64,000 nucleotides of DNA, taken from positions 58,196 to 122,195 of the forward strand of contig DATGMF010000041.1 in the NCBI GenBank assembly GCA_035293765.1. The letters are read 5' to 3'. The position numbers and the translations under genes are program-made. The notes beneath the pieces were generated by a model, which was given only the letters and a program-made list of their open reading frames with translations, had not been told where the DNA came from and did no database searches. Source of the DNA: DASRHT01 sp035293765. Lineage in GTDB: Bacteria > Chloroflexota > Ktedonobacteria > Ktedonobacterales > Ktedonobacteraceae. This document shows, in pieces, positions 19,188-28,481 of this stretch (within the stretch, counting starts at the first letter, position 1; every line of letters starts with the position of its first letter).

Positions 19188-22100
19188 TCACCCCATCCGA
19201 TACTTGCCATCGTAATTCATAATAAAGGCTAACTCTTCACTTGTAAAGCCGTAATGCTGCGCCAGGATCGCGTCGATCTCATCGATAATGGGCTTGGAAT
19301 AGCTCATATGGTACTCCTCCAACTCAATCTGATGCCCTTGCTGGTCTGCGTCCTTGCCAGGCTTCGTGTTGCGGGTGCTATGCGTCGCGTGCGCCTGAAT
19401 ATCAGCTTCTAGTCGCAAAGAGAGCAGCGGCAACTCTTGAAGCATGAAGAGTCCATTATCAATGGGAAAATCCTTCACCAGGGCGTGAGAGAGGTGGAAG
19501 CCGTCAGAATAAGTCGCGAACCAGACGTAAAAGAGGGAGCTATTCATCACAGCCATAACAGTCCGAGCCGTATGCTCATCATTAAAATAGAGGAAACGCC
19601 CGTGTTGCGGCTCCATCACCACCCCGTTCTTCTGATAAAATGGCACACGGCAGACCGCCTTCATCCAGTAATTGGTTGCCTCCTGGTAGTACACAAAATG
19701 CTCGGTCCGCCGGGAAGAAAGCACTTTTGCCAGCTTTGCGCCCCCGGCGCGCTCCAGCATTTTGCGCACAATGTTTTCCTGGAGTGGCGATGCGAGCTTG
19801 GGGAAAACGGAAGGTCTGAGCGTCGCCGTTATGGTGGTATAGGTAATAAGATCGATCAGGTGCAGGCGTTCTGCGGCATACCAGCGTTGTATCTTCGTCA
19901 CATGGGCGCGGCAAGCTGAGGTGCGCCCATGTTGCGCTACCATGATAGAGAGGCGTTGAAAGGCACCATCAAACAGGCGCGAGGGAAAGATCTCGAAGTT
20001 GGCGAGCCAGATGTTGCCGGTATGTTGCCTGATCGTAGCTCGTAACTGTTCAAATCGCTCGCCTCCACAAATGCTCAGAGGGACGATCAGTCCCAGATAG
20101 CCCTTTTCTGGCTGCGAAAGAGCAAGGGAGCGCTCAATCACGGCAGCGTAGAGGTTGCCGCAGCTCTCCGTCTCGTAACCATGCACTTTGTATTCTTGCC
20201 GCACCTTGCTGTATTCGACATAGGGTGGATTGCCGATGATCACATCAAAGCCGCCGCGCTCCATAATGCCATAGAACTCGATAAACCAGTGGAACGGCAG
20301 GTGGCTGGCGCGCCATTGCGCGAAAGCCTGCTGGTAGGCGTCCTCGTCCTGAATGTGCAGTCGGTCAATGCCGTACTGACTGGCAAGATAACCGTCGATC
20401 TCGCTTGCAAGCTCGCGCATGGCCGTCTTGCGGGCGCTTTTGCGTTCTTCGAAATCATCACCGCGCTCGCTCTGCTGCGTCTGCTGCTGACGGTGCGTGG
20501 AGAATTCCTGGTCGATTGCTTTTGCTCGTTGCTCAATCTTCGCCATAACGCGGGTGAAATCGATCTTTTTCTGCCGACCTCCCTCGACCGCCTTGCGCAC
20601 CTCTGCGATGTGGGCAAAGCCGACCAGCGTATTGCCTGGTCGAATATTAAAATCAATATCAGGCAGCGGCTCTATCTCCTGGACGGATTTGAGCTGGGCG
20701 GCGAGCTTGAGGAAGAGGCGCAACTTACAGATTTCGACCGCCTCCTTCATAATATCCACGCCATAGAGATTATTGAGCGCAATCGCCTTCAGGATGAAAT
20801 AGGTATGGTTGACGTGCTGATCTACCCGTTGCAGGATATCGCGAAAGAACTGGATGTCCTGTTGGCAGGTACAAATGCCGTCTGGGGCAGGGCAAGCGCA
20901 AGGCCCTCGCATCCCATCCACCCCGCTCCTTGCCCCTACGTGCCCTGTCCCCGGTCCTGGCTCCTGTACCATTACTCGCATACGTTCAATACAGGCTGCA
21001 TAGAGCGGTTCCAGAATATTGAGCGCGGCAAAAAGGAACGCGCCGGAGCCACAGGTAGGGTCCAGAATCGTCATAGCCTCAAGCTGCTCATAAAAGGTGC
21101 GCAGCAGCGCAGGCTCCTCGCACTGTAAAATCACATCGTGCAGGAAACGCATGCTATCTAGATTGAGCGTGATGAAATCATCGATGGAGCTAATCTCGCC
21201 CGAACTCAGCGTATCTTTGAGCCACGCGTAGCGCCTGCCACGGGTCAGATACTCCTGCTCGCTTTCGGTCGGGAGATACGTTTCCAGACGGACGGTCTGG
21301 AGAATGTAGCGGTCGGGATTGCTTGCCAGCAAGCGCCAGACGGGGCCATCCGCTTTGAAGGGAAGTGGGCATTGCGCCTGAACCGCATGAAAGAGATAGG
21401 GGATGATCGCGTGCTTGCTGATATACTCGCTAATATCCCTTTTGGTATAATAGGCTCCCATCTGCTTCTGATTGATGTATTTCTCGAAAATATAGCCAAT
21501 AACGTCAGGGTTGATCTCATCCGCGTGCATCGTACTGGCGTGAGCGCCGTGTAGGGGTTGCTCATTGATCTGCCATTGGTAGGAATCGAAAAAGGTAAAA
21601 ATGCGCTCAAACGCCTCATCAGGTATAGCGATAGCGGCATAATTGCGCTCTAGCTCGTGGACCTGGAAGAGGCCGCCGTTGAGGAAGGGCACATCACCCA
21701 ACAATTGCTCCAGTTCAGAGGCTCTCTCCTCTTTTGGCCGGTTGAAACCTTCATGGAAGAGGCGTAAGAGAAAGTGGCGATAGAAAGAAAGAAACTTATC
21801 CTGCCCTATTCTAGCTTGCATCTGTTTGAGCTTCTCGGGTAAATAATTTACGTTATTGTCAAGAAACCCTTTTTTCTGAATGAAATAGACGAACATCAGG
21901 CGATTGAGCATAAGGGAGGCATACCACTGGCGGTCAATCAGCGTAGTGATGCCTGCAATGAAACGGAGAAAGGAGGCGTGTTCCTTCTGAAAGTGCTCAT
22001 AGAAACGTTGGGTGACGCGATCTACATCAAACGCCTGCTTCGCCCTATAAGCAACCTTTGCAATATTTAGTTCGGTTTCTTCGCTGAGGTCAAAAACGAT

Positions 22101-22502
22101 GGTCTGTAGTCTTGAGAGGAGGAGTTCGTTGGGGCAGTCTTTGTAGAAGGGGAATTCGCGGACTTTGGCCTGGCCCCTATCGCGTTTGACCCATTGCCAG
22201 ATATGGTGATTATGTTGAGCGTCGGGGTAGATAATAATATGTTCGTGAACAAGTTTATACACCTCCCGTTCTATCCTCTCTCTGGTATGTTTAGCCAGGA
22301 CATTGCCTGATGGGTCAGGAGCGCAGGCGTAAGCCACCATGCCACGTTTTTGAGCGACCGGTTGCATACTGTAACACTGCTGATCAATGGTAAAAGTGGA
22401 TGTTACTTCCTGGCAATGATCCCATCCCAACTCATCGATGAAAAGTGCATGGAGGTTGAAGCTGGTGAGATGATGCAGGATGCGCTTTCTATCAAGTGCC
22501 AT
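19188..22502 (-). CDS. Eco57I-type adenine-specific DNA methyltransferase A
   Basis: 1104 residues, collinear with paralogue B: N-terminal ~150-residue domain (EHIIIYPDAQHNHHIWQWV), helical part with GAYYTKRDI, motif I DPTCGSG (481-487), coiled spacer, catalytic NPPY in DVIIGNPPYVEYS, and a C-terminal recognition region ending FIMNYDGKYRMG. Residues 515-541 (GPGTGHVGARSG onward, including CACPAPDG) are encoded by a family-A repeat at the same position as in paralogue C but in the opposite orientation. It is the first gene of the minus-strand cluster. About 400 bases of repeats separate it from B, so co-transcription with the rest is likely but not certain. The C-terminal sequence differs from B and C, suggesting a different target. 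Confidence 0.9.
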   Translation of the reverse strand: MALDRKRILHHLTSFNLHALFIDELGWDHCQEVTSTFTIDQQCYSMQPVAQKRGMVAYACAPDPSGNVLAKHTRERIEREVYKLVHEHIIIYPDAQHNHHIWQWVKRDRGQAKVREFPFYKDCPNELLLSRLQTIVFDLSEETELNIAKVAYRAKQAFDVDRVTQRFYEHFQKEHASFLRFIAGITTLIDRQWYASLMLNRLMFVYFIQKKGFLDNNVNYLPEKLKQMQARIGQDKFLSFYRHFLLRLFHEGFNRPKEERASELEQLLGDVPFLNGGLFQVHELERNYAAIAIPDEAFERIFTFFDSYQWQINEQPLHGAHASTMHADEINPDVIGYIFEKYINQKQMGAYYTKRDISEYISKHAIIPYLFHAVQAQCPLPFKADGPVWRLLASNPDRYILQTVRLETYLPTESEQEYLTRGRRYAWLKDTLSSGEISSIDDFITLNLDSMRFLHDVILQCEEPALLRTFYEQLEAMTILDPTCGSGAFLFAALNILEPLYAACIERMRVMVQEPGPGTGHVGARSGVDGMRGPCACPAPDGICTCQQDIQFFRDILQRVDQHVNHTYFILKAIALNNLYGVDIMKEAVEICKLRLFLKLAAQLKSVQEIEPLPDIDFNIRPGNTLVGFAHIAEVRKAVEGGRQKKIDFTRVMAKIEQRAKAIDQEFSTHRQQQTQQSERGDDFEERKSARKTAMRELASEIDGYLASQYGIDRLHIQDEDAYQQAFAQWRASHLPFHWFIEFYGIMERGGFDVIIGNPPYVEYSKVRQEYKVHGYETESCGNLYAAVIERSLALSQPEKGYLGLIVPLSICGGERFEQLRATIRQHTGNIWLANFEIFPSRLFDGAFQRLSIMVAQHGRTSACRAHVTKIQRWYAAERLHLIDLITYTTITATLRPSVFPKLASPLQENIVRKMLERAGGAKLAKVLSSRRTEHFVYYQEATNYWMKAVCRVPFYQKNGVVMEPQHGRFLYFNDEHTARTVMAVMNSSLFYVWFATYSDGFHLSHALVKDFPIDNGLFMLQELPLLSLRLEADIQAHATHSTRNTKPGKDADQQGHQIELEEYHMSYSKPIIDEIDAILAQHYGFTSEELAFIMNYDGKYRMG
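20890..20939. repeat. Family-A repeat inside methyltransferase A
   Basis: GGGCAAGCGCAAGGCCCTCG to CTCCTTGCCCCTAC is a 50-bp family-A copy, inverted relative to those in methyltransferase C, read in frame without a stop. It sits between the motif-I helix and the conserved YFILK segment. Confidence 0.85.
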
Positions 22503-22539
22503 GATTCCTCTTCCCCCTGGTTCAGGTCGGACAAATTCT

Positions 22540-22567
22540 ACATTAGCATAGAAAAAAGCTCTCTCAA
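22540..22567 (-). promoter_or_regulatory. Possible promoter of the methyltransferase/helicase operon
   Basis: On the minus strand TTGAGA (22567-22562) and TAATGT (22545-22540) are 16 bases apart, about 40 bases before the ATG of methyltransferase A. AGAGGA precedes the start codon. The -10 match is only moderate. Confidence 0.4.
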
Positions 22568-22661
22568 CTATTTTACCTGATACGCAGAAAAAATTGAGCA
22601 GAGATGTATAGCAAGTTCCTGATCGTCTTACTCTTTTTCATAACGTTGCAATCGGATCTGC

Positions 22662-22690
22662 TTGACAGAATGTATGGCCCATCATACAAT
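22662..22690 (+). promoter_or_regulatory. Sigma-70 type promoter for the MFS transporter
   Basis: TTGACA (22662-22667), 17 bases, TACAAT (22685-22690). The start codon follows about 125 bases downstream. Confidence 0.7.
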
Positions 22691-22815
22691 GGTATCTATC
22701 AGCATGAGTTTTGTGCTCATCGCTGCAATGCACAATTCATGGAACTGATACTTTGAGGTATCTCCTGGCATCATCCCTTGATCGTTCAGCGAATATCGTA
22801 CGAAGGAGTATCGTA

Positions 22816-24342
22816 ATGGCATCGGAAGCTGGTAGTTCCTCCCTCTCCTCTTCTGGGACAAGTAGTACTGGCGCGGCGGTTATCGCTCGCCAGGATCGAA
22901 TCCCGATCTGGTCGCTCTCCTACCTGTTCATCGGCATCATTGGTATTGGCTTTCTCTTCACGTTCTTCGACATCTTTGATATCAATGTCTCCTTTATCCA
23001 AACTTGCACTCAGATTGTATCGGGGTGTTTGCCCGGCTTGCCCGCGGGAGTCACGCACACCCCGCCCGGGCTGGTGCTCGCCTCTGATAAGGTAGGCTTG
23101 CCGACCCTCTTGAACTTGTTCGGCTACGTGATTGGCGCACTGATCCTCAGCCCGCTGGCTGATCGCTTTGGGCGGCGCGATATGCTGTTGATCACGCTCA
23201 TCATCACCGGCCTGGGCTCGTTGTTCAACGCTTTTGTGCAGGACTACACGACCTTCATCATCGCCCGCGTCATCACTGGCATTGGCGTCGGGGCAGACCT
23301 GGCGCTGGTGGCAACCTATATCAACGAGGTCGCGCCCAGCAACGGGCGGGCGAAGTACACCTCGCTTATTTTTATCATGTCATCGCTGGGTGCTTTCCTG
23401 GCTATCTGGCTGGGGTTGATCCTGACCACTCCGCCCGCTCCGTTCCCTGAAGGCTTGAACTTTGCGCAGGCTTCTGTGCAAGTCGTCCACGGCCTGCCCC
23501 AGTTTGCCGGCAATGGTTGGCGCTGGATGTATGGCGTCGGCGCGATCCTGGCGTTGGTGGGCATCTTGCTGCGCTTCCGTTTGCCGGAATCCCCCCGCTG
23601 GCTGATCTCGCAAGGCCGCGTCAAGGAAGCGGACGAGATCGTGACCGACATGGAGCAGCGAGCCATGAAGAAACTGACCAATCTGCCGCCGGTTGGCTCA
23701 GAACTGCACCTTCATAGCGGTGAGAAGCACGCGACCTACTCGGAAATTCTGGGCAATCCTATGTACCGGCGTCGCACGCTCTTGCTGTTCAGTATGTGGT
23801 TCATCGCCTTTATGACAGTCTACACCATTGGTGTGGGCCTTACTGCGATCCTGGCTACTCTGGGCTATCCGCCGCCAGAAGCCGGTATGGTGGCAGCCCT
23901 CGGCGTCTTTGGCTTCATCGGGTGTGCCATCTTTGCCTATGGCTATGGTGAGGCGCTGGAACGCAAGCTCTGGCTCCCTATCTCAGCAGTGCTCACCATT
24001 ATCGGAGGGGTAATCATTGCCCTGAGCGGGTCGAGCAATTTCTGGGTGACGGTCATCGGGGCGATTATCCTGTTCATCGGCTTCAACCTGTTTGTGCCAA
24101 TGGCCTGGGCGTGGTCAGCAGAGAACTATCCCACGCGTGCGCGCGCGACCGGTTTCGCCCTGGTGGACGGCATCGGACACATCGGCGGAGGCGTTGGCAT
24201 CCTGCTGATCGCGGGTAACATCACGACGCTTGGCCCGCTGGGTACCTTCCTGGTAATTGGCGGCTGCCTGGTGGTGGCTGCCATCATTGCACAGTTTGGC
24301 ACGGCGACCAGGCAGCAGCGCCTGGATGAGGTCTCGCCGTAG
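22816..24342 (+). CDS. MFS transporter, sugar/metabolite:H+ symporter type
   Basis: 508 residues from the ATG at 22816, preceded by AAGGAG; an upstream ATG at 22711 lacks a ribosome site. Twelve membrane helices are expected. Family signatures: DRFGRRDM in loop 2-3, the helix-5 stretch ARVITGIGVGADLALVATY, PESPRWL before the central loop, and NYPTRARATG near the end. These place it with the sugar-porter/metabolite:H+ symporter branch. The substrate is unknown. A periplasmic loop after helix 1 contains two cysteines (CTQIVSGCLPG). It has its own promoter and no operon partner, and is oriented away from the methyltransferase operon. Confidence 0.85.
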   Translation: MASEAGSSSLSSSGTSSTGAAVIARQDRIPIWSLSYLFIGIIGIGFLFTFFDIFDINVSFIQTCTQIVSGCLPGLPAGVTHTPPGLVLASDKVGLPTLLNLFGYVIGALILSPLADRFGRRDMLLITLIITGLGSLFNAFVQDYTTFIIARVITGIGVGADLALVATYINEVAPSNGRAKYTSLIFIMSSLGAFLAIWLGLILTTPPAPFPEGLNFAQASVQVVHGLPQFAGNGWRWMYGVGAILALVGILLRFRLPESPRWLISQGRVKEADEIVTDMEQRAMKKLTNLPPVGSELHLHSGEKHATYSEILGNPMYRRRTLLLFSMWFIAFMTVYTIGVGLTAILATLGYPPPEAGMVAALGVFGFIGCAIFAYGYGEALERKLWLPISAVLTIIGGVIIALSGSSNFWVTVIGAIILFIGFNLFVPMAWAWSAENYPTRARATGFALVDGIGHIGGGVGILLIAGNITTLGPLGTFLVIGGCLVVAAIIAQFGTATRQQRLDEVSP

Positions 24343-24603
24343 TTGTATCACTGGTGCGTATATTGGGGCAGGTCTTGCATCTGCCCCATCTCCTGCCCCA
24401 GCCTGCGCCCTCTCACTGAAACGCCCAATCTCCCCTCCTCGACCTGCCAATCGGCATATTTTTATCTTGTGCCTTGAGCAACCTTCTGTTATAATTGCTC
24501 TGGTTTCAATAACCTCATGTACTGAGAGAAGCTGCTCGACCTTGCTTTGACTTATAACCATTTCTTGCCGTTCATAGTTACCTGCAATCGGAGGAGTAAT
24601 CAT

Positions 24604-25176
24604 ATGCGTGTGCGTGGCGGCTATCGCCCTCCTCGTGTGCGTTTCTATACGAAAAGAGACAGGCTCATCATCACTTTGCTACAAGCCCTGTTTTTTATTG
24701 CCATAGGTGTCGTGCTGGTTTACTTCAACGTCAGCAGCATCAATGACGCATCAGCAAACCAGATCCATAAAATTACCGGGCACATCACGAAGGAATACAG
24801 GTATACGGTCAACGGTCAATACAGCGGAACCTTTATCAATATTGATAGCAGCAAAGATATCTACATTTTTGATAAAAATTCATTGACCCCATCCTGGAAT
24901 GAAAATGTGACACAGCGGCAACGTGTTGATATTTACTACAAGGACAGTAGGCCCCTGAGAATAGTGGCGATCCAGCTCTACGACATCTTTGGCAATCCGC
25001 TACAAAAGTTCACCACTCCTGCATTTACTACAAGTGAGAACCAATCGCCGTCTTCTGGCTCGATCTGGGGCATTGTGATCGGTGCGGGTCTGGCCCTTTT
25101 TGGCCTGTTCTGGTCGATAAAAAGCATACGCGGCTACTTGCTCGCAGATAAATCCGGGCTGGTGAGAGCGTACTGA
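24604..25176 (+). CDS. Small membrane protein with two helices (DUF3592-like)
   Basis: 190 residues from the ATG at 24604, with GGAGGAG upstream. A basic N terminus precedes one membrane helix (about 25-45). A beta-rich outside domain follows (about 50-140, with ITKEYRYTVNG and DIYYKDSRP), then a second helix near the C terminus (IWGIVIGAGLALFGLFWS). The layout resembles DUF3592-type membrane proteins, whose function is unknown. It is not obviously linked to the transporter upstream (260-base gap) or the tRNA downstream. Confidence 0.6.
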   Translation: MRVRGGYRPPRVRFYTKRDRLIITLLQALFFIAIGVVLVYFNVSSINDASANQIHKITGHITKEYRYTVNGQYSGTFINIDSSKDIYIFDKNSLTPSWNENVTQRQRVDIYYKDSRPLRIVAIQLYDIFGNPLQKFTTPAFTTSENQSPSSGSIWGIVIGAGLALFGLFWSIKSIRGYLLADKSGLVRAY

Positions 25177-25231
25177 GAGAAAGAGAGATACTTTGCAGGA
25201 TGGCGAGGCGTAATAAAGTGATCTTCAGCTA

Positions 25232-25260
25232 TTGACAAAGCGCAAGTCGTCCGTTATACT
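25232..25260 (+). promoter_or_regulatory. Consensus promoter of tRNA-His
   Basis: TTGACA (25232-25237), 17 bases, TATACT (25255-25260). The mature tRNA begins 24 bases after the -10 box, as expected for a short leader trimmed by RNase P. Confidence 0.85.
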
Positions 25261-25283
25261 GGCGATGTGTTCAAAGAACATAT

Positions 25284-25357
25284 GGTGACCGTAGCTCAAT
25301 CGGCAGAGCTCTGGATTGTGGCTCCAGCGGTTGTGGGTTCAAGCCCCATCGGTCACC
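25284..25357 (+). tRNA. tRNA-His (anticodon GTG)
   Basis: The cloverleaf folds cleanly. A G at position -1 (25284) faces C73, the histidine identity pair. The acceptor stem GTGACCG pairs with CGGTCAC, the D arm is closed by GCTC/GAGC, the anticodon stem CTGGA/TCCAG encloses loop TTGTGGC with anticodon GTG, and the T loop is TTCAAGC. The CCA end is not encoded; CTTTTTT follows at once and may help termination. The modification genes starting at 25489 lie immediately downstream, a frequent position for integrated islands. Confidence 0.95.
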
Positions 25358-25488
25358 CTTTTTTATGCCTCTGTACGCAACGCCTCCGATTACCTGGAGT
25401 GCCCCGTTTGCAGATGTTGCATAGGTCAGCTATAATATCGCTCATCTTACACTAATTTTAACTCTGGTCTTTTTAAGGTAGTAAGTAG

Positions 25489-27663
25489 ATGGCAGCGATT
25501 GAGTATAATTTTCCCTCAGGACCATTAAGCGTACTCGCCGAACTGGAGAGCTGGCGGAAAGAAGTAAATCGGCCCACTTATCACATGCATAAATGGTGGG
25601 CGACGCGTCTGGGCTCTGTTTTGCGGGCGATTCTTATTGGTGCGCTCAGTGAAGACGATACAGACATATGGAAGGCGTTTTATTCACCCATTGAGTTTCC
25701 TGGTAAAGTCGTTCTTGACCCTTTTATGGGAGCAGGGACTACAGTGGGGGAGGCTCTCAAGCTGGGCTGTACTGTAGTGGGCTCTGATATCAATCCTGTC
25801 AGCATGTTTCAGGTGCAAAAAGCTCTTGAGCCCGTTAACTTCTATGAACTGCAAATGGCTTTCGAGCGTGTCAAAAACAGGGTGCAACCACAGATTCAGC
25901 AAATGTATCAAGCTGTCGATCCAGAGACTGGGAAGATGGCTGAAATTCTCTATTGCTTTTGGGTCATGACAGCCCTATGTCCCCAATGCGAAAAGCGTGT
26001 ACAGCTTTTTGACACCTCTATCTTCGCCAAAAACGCGTATCCCAAAAGGGTACCTGCCGCGCAGTCTGTCTGTTTTGCTTGCGGGCAGATTAATGCAACT
26101 ACATATGATGCACTTGCCTTACGTTGTTCAGGATGTGCGCGAGAGTATAATCCCCAGATTGGAATTGCCGATGGTGCGAAAGCGAGATGCCAGAACTGCG
26201 GACATGGCTTCCGCATCGCGGACACAATTGCTGCCACGGGCAGTATACCAGAATATGAGATGTATGCATTGCTCATATTGACAGCTAACGGGCATAAGAA
26301 ATATATCCGTGCGCGTGAGTCAGATAAGAATCTATATAATCAAGCATGTATGTTAGTACAACAGCAAGAGTTGCTGCTACCCATTGGCGTAATCGAGCCA
26401 GGGCACAATACGAACCAGATCCTTCGATATAACTACCGAGAGTGGCGGCAACTTTTCAATTGCAGGCAACTCTACTGCCTTTCGCTTCTCCTGCAAGCAA
26501 TTTTAAAAGAGCCGGATAGAGCCTGTCGTGAACTTCTCTTATTACTTTTCTCCAGCATTCTAGAGTACAACAACCTGTTTTGCTCTTATAAAGGAGAAGG
26601 AACCGGCGCTGTAAGACCTCTCTTCAACCATCATATATTTAAGCCAGAACGGATGGCATTGGAAAACTCTGTCTGGGGAATAGTAAGAGGGACCACTAGA
26701 AGTTCGGGATGTTTCCAGACCTTCTTCGAATCCAGATTGGTGCGTGCTTTAACGTACCGTCAAAAACCTTTTGAGCTACAGGCTGTCCAACAAGGGGAGA
26801 AAATTAAGGGAGAAAAGGTTTATAATCTTTCTCGCTCACCCACTACCTCTCTCGCTGACGATTTTGATACTTTGAGAGAGGGAGCAGGCAGAGCTTTATT
26901 GTTCTGTAGCGACTCGTCTTTCCTTGCGCTTCCTGACCAATCAGTTGATGTGGTGGTGACCGACCCTCCTTATTTTGACTTTGTTCACTACTCAGAGTTG
27001 GCCGATTTTTTTTATTCGTGGTTGCGTCTGGGGTTAGGAAAATCTCATGTGCAATTCTCAGCAGAGACAACGCGGCATCCTCAGGAGGTGCAGCAAAAAG
27101 AGGCCAGAGCATTTTCTGTTGCGCTCGGTCGTGTATTGCGAGAGTGTACCCGCGTTTTAAAACCCGGTGGACTGCTTATATTCAGCTTTCACCACTCGCG
27201 CAACGAAGGATGGGAGGCGGTCGGACAGGCAATTTTTGAAGCAAACCTGGGAGTGGTTGCTGCTCATCCGATCAAGGCTGAAATGTCGGGTGCGTCTCCA
27301 AAGTCACAGACGGAAGAGCCGATTAATTACGATGCTATTCTAGTATGTAAGCAATTGCTGCCCCCGGTTAGCGTATCTTTGGAAACCGCAATAGAGGTTA
27401 CACTTGCCAGGGCAAAAGAGAAACTTTATGCGCTTTCACAGCATAACCCGTTTGCGAACTTTTCTTATGGAGATCGATTTGTGATAGTGCAGTCACAAGC
27501 TTTATGTGTGTTCTCTCAGCATATGGGGCGTTTAACAGATAGATCGGGCGCGCAGATTACATTACCACAATTTCTGAAAGCAACGGGCTGTGTCCTGAAT
27601 ACCATTTCTGCTTGTGCCGATAACCAGAGAGTCGGAGTTAAAGTAAATGAGGAGTGTGAATAG
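25489..27663 (+). CDS. DUF1156-like DNA methyltransferase with zinc-finger insert
   Basis: 724 residues. The N terminus (RPTYHMHKWWATRLG) matches the start of DUF1156-type methylases. Motif I is DPFMGAGTT (77-85) and the catalytic motif is DPPY (492-495) in TDPPYFDFVHYSELADFF, then KPGGLLIFSFHH. Between them lies an insert with repeated zinc-binding pairs (CPQC, CFACG, CSGC, CQNCG, residues about 165-245). The protein should methylate an exocyclic amino group of adenine or cytosine. Large relatives occur in multi-gene defence loci, but here only one partner is present: a putative nuclease gene overlapping by 17 bases (27647). The region is more AT-rich than the flanks, suggesting acquisition. 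Confidence 0.85.
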   Translation: MAAIEYNFPSGPLSVLAELESWRKEVNRPTYHMHKWWATRLGSVLRAILIGALSEDDTDIWKAFYSPIEFPGKVVLDPFMGAGTTVGEALKLGCTVVGSDINPVSMFQVQKALEPVNFYELQMAFERVKNRVQPQIQQMYQAVDPETGKMAEILYCFWVMTALCPQCEKRVQLFDTSIFAKNAYPKRVPAAQSVCFACGQINATTYDALALRCSGCAREYNPQIGIADGAKARCQNCGHGFRIADTIAATGSIPEYEMYALLILTANGHKKYIRARESDKNLYNQACMLVQQQELLLPIGVIEPGHNTNQILRYNYREWRQLFNCRQLYCLSLLLQAILKEPDRACRELLLLLFSSILEYNNLFCSYKGEGTGAVRPLFNHHIFKPERMALENSVWGIVRGTTRSSGCFQTFFESRLVRALTYRQKPFELQAVQQGEKIKGEKVYNLSRSPTTSLADDFDTLREGAGRALLFCSDSSFLALPDQSVDVVVTDPPYFDFVHYSELADFFYSWLRLGLGKSHVQFSAETTRHPQEVQQKEARAFSVALGRVLRECTRVLKPGGLLIFSFHHSRNEGWEAVGQAIFEANLGVVAAHPIKAEMSGASPKSQTEEPINYDAILVCKQLLPPVSVSLETAIEVTLARAKEKLYALSQHNPFANFSYGDRFVIVQSQALCVFSQHMGRLTDRSGAQITLPQFLKATGCVLNTISACADNQRVGVKVNEECE

Positions 27664-28480
27664 CTCCGTATTGCCCATTTTTGAGCAATGCGTAGAAGCG
27701 ATCAACGCAGGTGTGCTCATCAAAAGGGAAAGCAGCAAAGATAAAGAGTACCATTTTCAGAACTGGTTTGAGGCTCGTCTCAACGAAATTCAATTAAACT
27801 ACGATGCCCCCGGTCGAAATACCTATCCTGACTTTAGAATGGTTTCGACAACAGAAGGTTATGAGTTGAAAGGATTGGCTTACCCCGGTAGAGAAACAAC
27901 ATACGATAGCAATAGTCAAGTTCCTACTGGTTTTCATAATGGTAGAAGTATTTACTACGTTTTTGGGAGGTATCCCGATAAACCGGATGGAAATGAGTAT
28001 CCTGTTCTAGACCTGGTTATTTGTCATGGAGATTTTCTTAATGCCGATCATGAGTATAAGCATAAGAATAGAAGTGTCAGGGGGTTTGGAAGTTACGGGG
28101 ATATTTCGATTCGTGACAGGAAAATGTATGTAGTTCCAACGCCTTTTCAAATTGCTGAGGGGCTGGCGCACTATCATACGCTGATTCTTCCTGCACATGT
28201 TGAGACAGATGCCGATTTTTTTGAAGTTGGAGAACTGGTTCGTATAGAATCAGCAGAGTTAATTATTGGCTACTCGTTTGATTTACAGGTTAATGAGATA
28301 TTTCCCAGAACGAAACCTAATCCGGGTGCAGGAACAAGACATGTTTTTCGAGCGTGGAGGCTAAAAGGGGAGCCTGAGAAGCATGTTGTAATGCGCGATC
28401 TCCAATCCATCAGTAATGAAGTTGCTGCCAGTGCAGATGAAGCTACAGAGGCCCAGGATGAGCGAGAAGCACAAAGGTAA
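27647..28480 (+). CDS. Putative PD-(D/E)XK restriction endonuclease partner
   Basis: 277 residues. No close family is recognised, but YPDF (60-63) followed by YELKG (72-76) gives PD...ExK with Asp62, Glu73 and Lys75, the layout of PD-(D/E)XK nucleases, in a beta-rich context. A glutamate in the preceding helix (NWFEARL) fits the fold. The gene overlaps the methylase by 17 bases, and GGAG at about 27634 serves the ATG at 27647. Together they look like a two-gene restriction-modification system with overlapping frames. The C terminus is charged and probably disordered. The nuclease assignment rests on motif and context only. Confidence 0.6.
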   Translation: MRSVNSSVLPIFEQCVEAINAGVLIKRESSKDKEYHFQNWFEARLNEIQLNYDAPGRNTYPDFRMVSTTEGYELKGLAYPGRETTYDSNSQVPTGFHNGRSIYYVFGRYPDKPDGNEYPVLDLVICHGDFLNADHEYKHKNRSVRGFGSYGDISIRDRKMYVVPTPFQIAEGLAHYHTLILPAHVETDADFFEVGELVRIESAELIIGYSFDLQVNEIFPRTKPNPGAGTRHVFRAWRLKGEPEKHVVMRDLQSISNEVAASADEATEAQDEREAQR

Positions 28481-28481
28481 A

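Noticed and set aside
9444..22502. Complete BREX or DISARM system
   Set aside because: Methylase and helicase parts fit loosely, but no PglZ phosphatase, BrxC/PglY ATPase, DrmA or DrmB is present in the window.
27647..28480. HNH or PLD type nuclease
   Set aside because: No HNH triad or HxKx4D motif is present; the PD...ExK pattern fits better.
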